Source: Pyrodictiaceae archaeon (GTDB taxonomy: Archaea; Thermoproteota; Thermoprotei_A; Sulfolobales; Pyrodictiaceae). Taken from it: DNA of 5,136 nucleotides. The stretch lies in the NCBI GenBank assembly GCA_027043685.1, contig JALUFI010000076.1, positions 1 through 5,136 on the forward strand, in the 5' to 3' direction. The notes beneath the pieces are model-generated. The model saw only the letters and a list, made by a program, of their open reading frames with translations. It was not told the origin of the DNA and ran no database searches. Positions 1 to 4,276 of this stretch are shown in pieces. A program made the translations under genes and the position numbers. Numbering within the stretch: position 1 is the first letter of the stretch; every line of letters begins with the position of its first letter.

Positions 1-137
1 AAAACAGGCTCATTACCCTTCCAGGTTTCGGTGAAAAGACCCAGAAAAAGATACTAAAAGGGATAGAACTGCTTAAAAAGAAGAGGGAGAACCAGCTCCT
101 TTCGGAGGCGCTGGAGGCTCTAGAGGCGGAGGCTTAG
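1..137 (+). CDS. Helix-hairpin-helix protein, PolX N-terminal-like (3' end only)
   Basis: Reading in frame from base 3 to a TAG at 135-137 gives 44 residues; the start lies before the window. The peptide contains LPGFGEKTQKKILKGIELL, a helix-hairpin-helix signature (LPGFGxKT followed by a basic helix) that binds DNA backbone non-specifically. It is most like the second HhH unit at the end of the N-terminal 8-kDa-type region of bacterial/archaeal family X DNA polymerases, where it is usually followed by an R-x-LL-x-x-A helix; here the corresponding stretch is RENQLLSEALEAL. In PolX the palm domain would follow, but this protein ends after a few acidic/Ala residues. It may therefore be a stand-alone HhH protein or a truncated PolX. 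Base composition is much more AT-rich than the neighbours, with AAA, ATA and CTT codons. Its last 18 bases overlap the 3' end of the opposing DHH gene. The fold assignment is fairly sure; the biological role is unknown. Confidence 0.62.
   Translation, partial: NRLITLPGFGEKTQKKILKGIELLKKKRENQLLSEALEALEAEA
44..101 (-). terminator. U-rich termination region downstream of the DHH gene
   Basis: On the minus strand the DNA past the DHH stop contains several T-tracts (complements of AAAAA at 45-49 and 75-79 and AAAA at 57-60). Archaeal RNA polymerase stops at such U-tracts. The tracts result from the Lys-rich, A-rich coding sequence of the opposing HhH gene, so the two genes would share this DNA for coding and termination. 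This is inferred from composition only. Confidence 0.35.
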
Positions 138-1172
138 GCGGCGCAGCGCCTGCTCCAGCCTCGCCATGTCCACGCCCTCCTGGAGCTTCACCACTGCCAG
201 GCCGCCGTGGCCGCCTATGTTCTCGGCGAGGCCCTCCTTCATGAGTCCCACTGCTACCCGGTAGGCGCCGCGGCCCCTGCTGCGGAGGATGAGGAGCATT
301 GCCCCGTCGTCGCGCTGCACTAGGAGGGCTACTGGCTGCCTGTTCAGTATCCTGTAGAGCTTCGAGGCGAGCGCGGAGGCGCCGCGGCCCCTCCACCTCT
401 TCCGGGCGTCTATGAAGCGTATGTAGCCTATCCTCCTGGCCGAGAAGGCCAGGTCCCTCGCCTTCTCCAGGAGCTCGCGGTCGCTCTGCTCGGCTATCTT
501 CACCACTCGCTCAACCGTCGTGAGGTCTATCGGGGCGTCCTGGGGCAGGGGGCTCGCGAGCCACCTCACCAGCTTCCTCCACAGCTCCTTGTCGCGGAGC
601 ACCGTCGACGCCTTGGATATGCTTGCCGCCAGCCGGACAACCCTGGTCTCGGCCTCCGTCATGGGCCTACCGCTCCTCTCAAGCACGCCAACAGCCTTCA
701 TGAAGGCCGTGAGCCGGGGCGTGAGGTGCCGGACCCCCAGGCTGCGGAGCAGCTGGAAGGTCAGCAGCGCCGCAGGCTTGTGGCCGAGGAACACCTCCTC
801 GGTTATCTCGTAGAGCTGCTTGGAGTTATAGAGCGTGGAGAAGTGGTGGTCAATGTATATAGTCCTCGAGCCTGGGCAGCGCCTAGCGTACTCCAGGAGG
901 GCCTCATGCACCTTAGGCGTCAGGGGAATGTCCAGCACGACCAGCGCCTCGGGGCACCCCGGGGAGAGTATGTGGCCGAGCGCGTCCGGGAAGCCACGGG
1001 GCCCCGCGGGCTCCAGCAGCACCTCCCTCCTGCCGCGCACCGGGTAGAGCTTCCGGTAGTACTGGGCATAGTAGATCATGGCAGCGCTCGTCGCGCCGTC
1101 CGCGTCCCAGTCGGCTATCACTCCAACCGCGGACGGCAACCGCCGCCCAGAGCCACTGGGCTTGGAAGCCAT
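120..1172 (-). CDS. DHH/DHHA1-family phosphoesterase (RecJ/NrnA-like)
   Basis: This is a 350-residue cytoplasmic protein of the DHH superfamily, metal-dependent phosphoesterases that cut single-stranded DNA, short oligonucleotides or cyclic dinucleotides to mononucleotides. Motif I is DWDADG at residues 21-26, motif II a buried Asp in VVLDI (D81), and motif III DHH at 108-110. The C-terminal DHHA1 substrate-binding domain carries GGHGG at 320-324. Length fits archaeal DHH-DHHA1 proteins. The usual motif IV Asp after the DHH motif is not obvious; the matching stretch reads KAVGVLERSG, with Glu165 nearest. The frame stays open 230 codons upstream, but that part runs antisense through the nitroreductase and looks like translated noise. 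The ATG at 1172 places motif I about 20 residues in, as is normal. No good SD precedes it, so a short leader or leaderless mRNA is possible. Substrate (nanoRNA, ssDNA, cyclic dinucleotide) cannot be decided; a replication-associated RecJ/GAN-like role is an alternative. Confidence 0.87.
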   Translation of the reverse strand: MASKPSGSGRRLPSAVGVIADWDADGATSAAMIYYAQYYRKLYPVRGRREVLLEPAGPRGFPDALGHILSPGCPEALVVLDIPLTPKVHEALLEYARRCPGSRTIYIDHHFSTLYNSKQLYEITEEVFLGHKPAALLTFQLLRSLGVRHLTPRLTAFMKAVGVLERSGRPMTEAETRVVRLAASISKASTVLRDKELWRKLVRWLASPLPQDAPIDLTTVERVVKIAEQSDRELLEKARDLAFSARRIGYIRFIDARKRWRGRGASALASKLYRILNRQPVALLVQRDDGAMLLILRSRGRGAYRVAVGLMKEGLAENIGGHGGLAVVKLQEGVDMARLEQALRRLSLRL

Positions 1173-1211
1173 TGTGGAGGCCCCGGTGAGCCATAGGAGG
1201 GACACCGGGCC

Positions 1212-1220
1212 CCCTATAGA
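1212..1220 (-). promoter_or_regulatory. Possible TATA element for the DHH gene
   Basis: CTATAG at 1214-1219 is one of the few AT-rich spots in the GC-rich divergent gap. Read on the minus strand (TCTATAGGG) it sits about 42-47 bases upstream of the DHH ATG, which would place transcription start roughly 18 bases before the codon. Because the hexamer is palindromic it could also serve the plus strand, though with a leader of about 75 bases. The match to archaeal TATA consensus is only moderate. Confidence 0.3.
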
Positions 1221-1250
1221 CCAGTCGTGCAGCCCCCGGGGGGCCGCGGG

Positions 1251-1258
1251 CTTATCAG
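1251..1258 (+). promoter_or_regulatory. Weak TATA-like element for the nitroreductase gene
   Basis: CTTATCAG lies about 60 bases upstream of the TTG start, giving a predicted transcription start near 1280 and a leader of about 35 bases that contains the SD site. The element deviates from the usual TTTATA core, and the only other candidate in the gap is CTATAG at 1214. This is an inference from position and local composition. Confidence 0.2.
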
Positions 1259-1304
1259 CTCGGGGCCTAGCCGTGGCGCGTGTCCCTAGGATGCGCCCCG
1301 GCTG

Positions 1305-1309
1305 GGTGA
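1305..1309 (+). promoter_or_regulatory. Ribosome binding site GGTGA deciding the TTG start at 1317
   Basis: GGTGA pairs with the archaeal 16S 3' end (anti-SD CACCUCC region, AUCACC) and ends seven bases before the TTG at 1317. This favours TTG 1317 over the in-frame GTG at 1338, which has no comparable site upstream. Confidence 0.5.
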
Positions 1310-1316
1310 CGGCCTC

Positions 1317-2051
1317 TTGGGCGACGGGAAGTGCTGTGTGTCTGTCATCGAGAGGCATGCGAGCGTCAGGAGGTTCCGCGGCGACCCGGTGCCGGATGAG
1401 GATCTGCGCGTCATCCTTGAGGCTGCTAGGAGGGCTCCTTCGGGGTGGAACCTCCAGCCCTACACGATAGTTGTTGTCCGCGACGCTGAGCGGAGGAGGG
1501 AGATAGCCGATGCTGTCGGCGGCCAGGAGCACGTGGCGGAGGCGCCCGTGTTCCTCGTGTTCATGGTTGACTTGGCGAAGATTAGTGACGCGGCCGCGAA
1601 GCTCGGCTTCGAGGCGAGGCCGACGCTCGCGGCGCTTGTAGAGGCTCTGGTGGACGTGGGTATTGCCTCTGCGTGGGCAGCACTCGCGGCCGAGAGCCTG
1701 GGCTACGGCGTGGTCTATGTAGCTCTCTACGAGAACCCCTGCGGCGTCGCCGACATAGTCTCCGCGGGGAAGGGCACCCTGCCCGTCGTGGGCCTCGCGG
1801 TCGGTAGGCCCGCCGAGGAGCCCAGGCCCCGGAGGAGACAGAGCCTCGATGCACTTGCCCACATTGATGCCTATCGCGGTGCCCGAGGCGACGCCGTCCT
1901 CGAGGTCTACGGCGACCGGGCCCGTAGGCTCTTCACCTACCTCTACGGACCCGGCGGATACTACGGAGAGGCTTCACTAAACCTGCTACACTGCCTCCGC
2001 CGCCAGGGCCTCGCAGAGGCCCTAGAGGAGCCTCCCGAGGCTCAGAGCTAG
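1317..2051 (+). CDS. Nitroreductase-family FMN oxidoreductase
   Basis: This 244-residue protein belongs to the nitroreductase superfamily: homodimeric FMN enzymes that transfer hydride from NAD(P)H to nitro compounds, quinones or flavins, or carry out dehydrogenations. The N-terminal FMN-phosphate motif reads RHASVRRFRGDPVP (residues 13-26), followed by LEAARRAPSGWNLQPY (34-49), the family's xAPSxxNxQPW signature. The centre has LAAESLGYGVVYVAL, the helix-strand element beside the flavin, then GTLPVVGLAVGRPAEEP and a basic RPRRR stretch, the usual closing strand and FMN-contacting tail. About 50 further residues (DAVLEVYGDRARRLF onward) exceed the common 170-200-residue core and may form an extra helical tail. 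The start is TTG, chosen for its GGTGA site; GTG at 1338 is the alternative and would remove seven residues. It is divergent from the DHH gene and followed by a promoter-like gap, so it is probably monocistronic. The substrate is not predictable from sequence. Confidence 0.87.
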   Translation: MGDGKCCVSVIERHASVRRFRGDPVPDEDLRVILEAARRAPSGWNLQPYTIVVVRDAERRREIADAVGGQEHVAEAPVFLVFMVDLAKISDAAAKLGFEARPTLAALVEALVDVGIASAWAALAAESLGYGVVYVALYENPCGVADIVSAGKGTLPVVGLAVGRPAEEPRPRRRQSLDALAHIDAYRGARGDAVLEVYGDRARRLFTYLYGPGGYYGEASLNLLHCLRRQGLAEALEEPPEAQS

Positions 2052-2055
2052 AGGC

Positions 2056-2065
2056 AATAAATATA
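2056..2065 (+). promoter_or_regulatory. AT-rich TATA-like element just after the nitroreductase stop
   Basis: AATAAATATA begins five bases after the nitroreductase stop. It could be an upstream TATA box for the downstream gene or a T-poor part of the nitroreductase 3' end. It lies about 90 bases before the next ATG, so the second AT-rich block (2093-2103) is the better promoter candidate. Confidence 0.25.
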
Positions 2066-2090
2066 GAGTTCGTCCGTGACCGAGGTCCTG

Positions 2091-2103
2091 GGTTTTAATA
2101 TAA
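2091..2103 (+). promoter_or_regulatory. Promoter (TATA box) of the 375-residue Lrp-like gene
   Basis: GGTTTTAATATAA is a strong archaeal TATA-like tract in GC-rich surroundings. Its core is about 55-60 bases upstream of the ATG, which predicts transcription start near 2125 and a leader of about 30 bases ending in the AGGAGGG site. The TTTT at 2093-2096 may also help end nitroreductase transcripts. Confidence 0.5.
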
Positions 2104-2145
2104 CTTCATATTTGCTTGTATAGCGGGTTCACCGCCGACTCTGCA

Positions 2146-2152
2146 AGGAGGG
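2146..2152 (+). promoter_or_regulatory. Strong SD site with unusually short spacing
   Basis: AGGAGGG is an excellent SD match, but only three bases (TTC) separate it from the ATG at 2156. The in-frame TTG at 2180 is preceded by GGGGGA at 2169-2174 with normal spacing, so the true start is not settled. The conserved-looking winged helix begins at about residue 14, so it does not discriminate. Confidence 0.55.
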
Positions 2153-2155
2153 TTC

Positions 2156-3283
2156 ATGTGTCTGACCTGGGGGACGCTTTTGCCCGCGCAGCTGCTCAGC
2201 GACAAGGAGGCTAGGCTAGCCAGGCTCCTGGCGTGCCTAGACTACCGGCTAGAGGAGGACAAGAGGAGGCTACTGAAGCTGCTGGGCTACAGCGAGAAGC
2301 ACATCGACACCGTTATACGCAAGCTCCGCGGCATGGAGTGGGAGATAGCCGCGCAACACATCCGCGACATAAGGCCGCTGGGCCTCGCCTCGATAGTCGT
2401 GAGGGGGAGGAGGAAGGAGGCCCTGGACCAGGCCACGAGGCTCAGCGAGCTGAGGGGACGGGTGCCCCGATACCGCTACCTCTACGGCTACCGCGTCCTC
2501 CTGGACAACAACGCCGTCTACAGCTACCTCGTACCCGTTGATGCCGTGGACGAGTTCTACAGGGACATAGAGCAGGGCCTGGCAAACGGCGTCTCCGCCG
2601 CAGTTATAGACACGGGGTTCACTATCCCCATCCGCCCCGATTGCAACGCCGAGGCCGATGACCCGGTCAGAGCGCTCAGCGAGACCGATGTAGAGGAGGC
2701 CGCCAAGCGCATCGAGGAGGAGCCCCCGGACATCAAGCACAGCCTACTAGATGTAATAATCTATGCTGCTCTCGACCTCCACCCGCTGCGGAGTGTAAGG
2801 GACCTGCTCGACGTCTCCGACATAGTTGCCGAGAGGCTGGAGAGGGTTGCAAAGGTTAGGCTGAACAAGAGGAAGGCCATGAGGCGCTACAGCCTCCTCT
2901 CCGGGAGGGGGCTGATAGGCCGCGTCATGATAGCGAGGGCTGTGTGGAGGAGCCACGACCTGCTACCGCTCTACATCGAGACTCGGAGGGAGTGCGCGCC
3001 ACAGCTCTACGCCGCGGCCGCCAGGCTCTGGGCGTCGCCGAACATCTTCATAGGCTCGGAGACCGCGGCAACCGTCATGCTTCTCCCCGAGGATGCGGGG
3101 TACCAGGTGCAGAAGCTCCTCGGCGACTGCGTGCTGTACTCAAACATACTGACCAAGGGGTTCGGCACATGCCTCCCCGTCGAGATGTATGATCCCCGCG
3201 GGGGCTGGGTGGTCGAGGAGGAGCCGCGCTACGACCTTCTCGCGGTGCTGCAGGGGAGGGGGCTCGCATCGGTGGAGAAGTAG
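2156..3283 (+). CDS. Lrp/AsnC-like winged-helix protein with duplicated effector-like domain
   Basis: This is a 375-residue soluble protein with no signal peptide or membrane segment. Residues 14-75 resemble an AsnC-type winged helix: LSDKEARLARLLACLDYRL, then LLKLLGYSEKHIDTVIRKLR in the recognition-helix position, then IRDIRPLGL leading into a strand, as in archaeal Lrp-like regulators. Residues 78-162 look like an alpha/beta effector (RAM-like) domain ending in VIDTGFTIPIRPD. A second helical part (197-262, LLDVIIYAALDLHPL onward) precedes another alpha/beta stretch (272-346) ending in ILTKGFGTCLPVEMYD. The matching GF(T/G)x(P/L) ends and preceding strands suggest an internal duplication, so one chain would mimic the usual regulator dimer. 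The second helical half is poorly conserved relative to the first and may have lost DNA binding. The start is ATG, with TTG 2180 as alternative. The gene has its own promoter and converges on the HIT gene. I recognise no named family; a transcription-factor role is inferred and targets are unknown. Confidence 0.68.
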   Translation: MCLTWGTLLPAQLLSDKEARLARLLACLDYRLEEDKRRLLKLLGYSEKHIDTVIRKLRGMEWEIAAQHIRDIRPLGLASIVVRGRRKEALDQATRLSELRGRVPRYRYLYGYRVLLDNNAVYSYLVPVDAVDEFYRDIEQGLANGVSAAVIDTGFTIPIRPDCNAEADDPVRALSETDVEEAAKRIEEEPPDIKHSLLDVIIYAALDLHPLRSVRDLLDVSDIVAERLERVAKVRLNKRKAMRRYSLLSGRGLIGRVMIARAVWRSHDLLPLYIETRRECAPQLYAAAARLWASPNIFIGSETAATVMLLPEDAGYQVQKLLGDCVLYSNILTKGFGTCLPVEMYDPRGGWVVEEEPRYDLLAVLQGRGLASVEK

Positions 3284-3289
3284 GCCTAC

Positions 3290-3331
3290 GCGTGGAGTGG
3301 CTAGCTGTTTTTCAATGGCTCCACTCCATGT
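3290..3331. terminator. Hairpin at the convergent junction (possible bidirectional terminator)
   Basis: Left arm GCGTGGAGTGG (3290-3300) pairs with CCACTCCATGT (3321-3331) over 11 bp including two G-U pairs on the plus-strand RNA. The 20-base loop contains TTTTT (3308-3312) and a further AGC/GCT pairing. It lies right after the Lrp-like gene stop and covers the last codons of the opposing HIT gene. Archaeal termination relies mainly on U-tracts, so the T5 may matter as much as the stem. The pairing is seen in the sequence; the terminator function is inferred. Confidence 0.45.
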
Positions 3332-3753
3332 ATCTCCCGGTAAGCCTTCACTATCTCCTCGCCTATCTTCTTGAGCTCGTCCGTGCTCGGTTTGCTGCGC
3401 CTGCAGTCGAAGCGGCAGCCGTCGCCCGTACGCCTCGGGACTATGTGGAGGTGGAGGTGCTCAATCTCCTGGCCAGCCGCCTTCCCTATATTGATGACTA
3501 TGTTGTAGCCCTCGGCGCCCGTCGCCCGGACTATGGCTGGCGCGAGCCTTGCGGCCGCGGTGAGCAGGGCCCTGGCCTCCTCGTCGCTTAGCTCCTCGAG
3601 CCTAGTGACGTGCCTCTTTGGAACCACTAGCGCGTGGCCAGGGTTGATCGGGTATATGTCGAGGAAGGCGACGACGTACTCATCCTCGTATATCTTGACT
3701 GAGGGGAGTTCGCCCCGGATTATCCTGCAGAACACGCAGTCCTGGCCCGTCAT
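3301..3753 (-). CDS. HIT-family nucleotide hydrolase/transferase
   Basis: This is a complete 150-residue cytoplasmic histidine-triad protein. HIT enzymes cleave nucleoside phosphoramidates, dinucleoside polyphosphates or adenylyl conjugates through a nucleotidyl-His intermediate, typically releasing AMP or GMP. The signature GQEIEHLHLHIVPR carries H99, H101 (the expected nucleophile) and H103. Upstream are DIYPINPGHALVVPKRH (32-48) and the strand YNIVINIGKAAGQ, both typical. CVFC at residues 6-9, with H48 and H99, matches the zinc site of HINT-like and many prokaryotic HIT proteins. A second Cys pair, C113 and C117, follows the triad. The ATG at 3753 is close to the conserved CxFCxII start of the family; a GGGGGTG sequence 11 bases upstream (complement of 3765-3771) may be its SD. 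The gene is divergent from the 134-residue gene and convergent with the Lrp-like gene. Family membership is certain; the physiological substrate is not. Confidence 0.95.
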   Translation of the reverse strand: MTGQDCVFCRIIRGELPSVKIYEDEYVVAFLDIYPINPGHALVVPKRHVTRLEELSDEEARALLTAAARLAPAIVRATGAEGYNIVINIGKAAGQEIEHLHLHIVPRRTGDGCRFDCRRSKPSTDELKKIGEEIVKAYREIHGVEPLKNS

Positions 3754-3792
3754 GTGGAGCGTGCCACCCCCGTCCCCCGACGAAGCGACCCC

Positions 3793-3800
3793 GTTTAACC
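3793..3800 (-). promoter_or_regulatory. Possible TATA element of the HIT gene
   Basis: On the minus strand the bases read GGTTAAAC, 40-47 bases upstream of the HIT ATG. This would start transcription about 15-20 bases before the codon, leaving room for the GGGGGTG ribosome site. It is the most AT-rich minus-strand candidate in the gap, but the match to consensus is modest. Confidence 0.35.
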
Positions 3801-3806
3801 TCTCAG

Positions 3807-3828
3807 GGTACTTGTACCGGTTGAAACC
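3807..3828. repeat. Two adjacent perfect palindromes in a divergent promoter region (possible operator)
   Basis: GGTACttGTACC (3807-3818) is immediately followed by GGTTgaAACC (3819-3828). Both have perfect arms (5 and 4 bp) and 2-base spacers, and they abut with no gap between them. They lie between the divergent HIT and 134-residue genes, upstream of both starts and next to the presumed HIT TATA element. Back-to-back short palindromes at such a site suggest binding of a dimeric regulator, but this is inferred; short palindromes can arise by chance. Confidence 0.4.
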
Positions 3829-3857
3829 CTATCCCTGGACTCTACGCGGGCGACAAT

Positions 3858-3864
3858 GAGGTGA
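3858..3864 (+). promoter_or_regulatory. Full-strength SD (GAGGTGA) for the GTG start at 3872
   Basis: GAGGTGA is a perfect complement of the archaeal anti-SD and ends seven bases before the GTG. It makes this start secure and supports the 134-residue frame as a genuine gene. Confidence 0.75.
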
Positions 3865-3871
3865 GCGAGGC

Positions 3872-4276
3872 GTGGCGAAGCCATCCACGCTGGCCGAGTT
3901 GAAGGAGAAGCTGCGCCACCTCGTCGAGAGGTTCCACCGCGGGGAGAGGAGGGGACTCCTCCTGACCCTCGTGGCGGTTACAAAGCTCAAGGAGAGGGGC
4001 GAGGCGATAACCCCGAGCAACGTGGCGAAGGAAGCTAAGAAGATTATCAAGGAGACGAGGGGCCGCGTGGACTGGGGCGTCACCGAGGAGGAGTATACCG
4101 AGTCCCTTGCAGCCGACCTGCTGGAGGAGCTTGTTGACATGGGTGTGCTGGAGCCTACGCCGGAGCTTCTGGAGGAGCTGGAGAAGCGGTACCGGTTCCG
4201 GAGCTACGAGGAGGAGGAAGACGCGTACAAGGCCGCCCTGGAGGCCACTGCGCCTCTGCTGTTCCGCGCCGGCTAG
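3872..4276 (+). CDS. Uncharacterised 134-residue protein, possible winged helix
   Basis: I do not recognise a named family. The frame is well supported by a perfect SD before its GTG start, by biased codon use (AAG, GAG, CTC/CTG) and by a natural-looking helical, highly charged protein. Helices are predicted at about residues 7-23, 26-43 (LLLTLVAVTKLKERG), 48-62 (PSNVAKEAKKIIKETRG) and 72-91 (EEEYTESLAADLLEELVDMG). Then VLEPTPELLEELEKRYRFRSYEEE could form a wing-like hairpin and final helix. The helix-turn-helix spacing and the LLEELVDMGVLE pattern, common where winged-helix domains lead into the wing, suggest a small DNA-binding or replication-associated protein. No membrane segment, signal or Cys motif is present. 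It diverges from HIT across the paired palindromes, and its TAG stop overlaps the RuBisCO stop on the other strand by three bases. Autoregulation through those palindromes is conceivable but unproven. Confidence 0.72.
   Translation: MAKPSTLAELKEKLRHLVERFHRGERRGLLLTLVAVTKLKERGEAITPSNVAKEAKKIIKETRGRVDWGVTEEEYTESLAADLLEELVDMGVLEPTPELLEELEKRYRFRSYEEEEDAYKAALEATAPLLFRAG

Noticed and set aside
1078..1470. Plus-strand open frame of 130 codons across the divergent gap
   Set aside because: It overlaps the DHH 5' end and the nitroreductase 5' end in the wrong frames and its product has no recognisable pattern.
1173..1862. A 230-codon upstream extension of the DHH frame on the minus strand
   Set aside because: It runs antisense through the nitroreductase gene, is low-complexity (rich in Pro, Arg and Gly) and places motif I far from the N-terminus; open frames of this length are common opposite GC-rich genes.
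2121..2145. A tRNA T-arm-like GGTTCACC sequence before the Lrp-like gene
   Set aside because: No flanking stem pairs, no anticodon or D arm and no CCA-side acceptor pairing; it is leader sequence between promoter and SD.
3485..3505. A box C-like TTGATGA on the plus strand (possible C/D guide RNA)
   Set aside because: It lies antisense within the HIT gene, lacks the purine of the box C consensus and has no suitably spaced box D or C'/D' pair.
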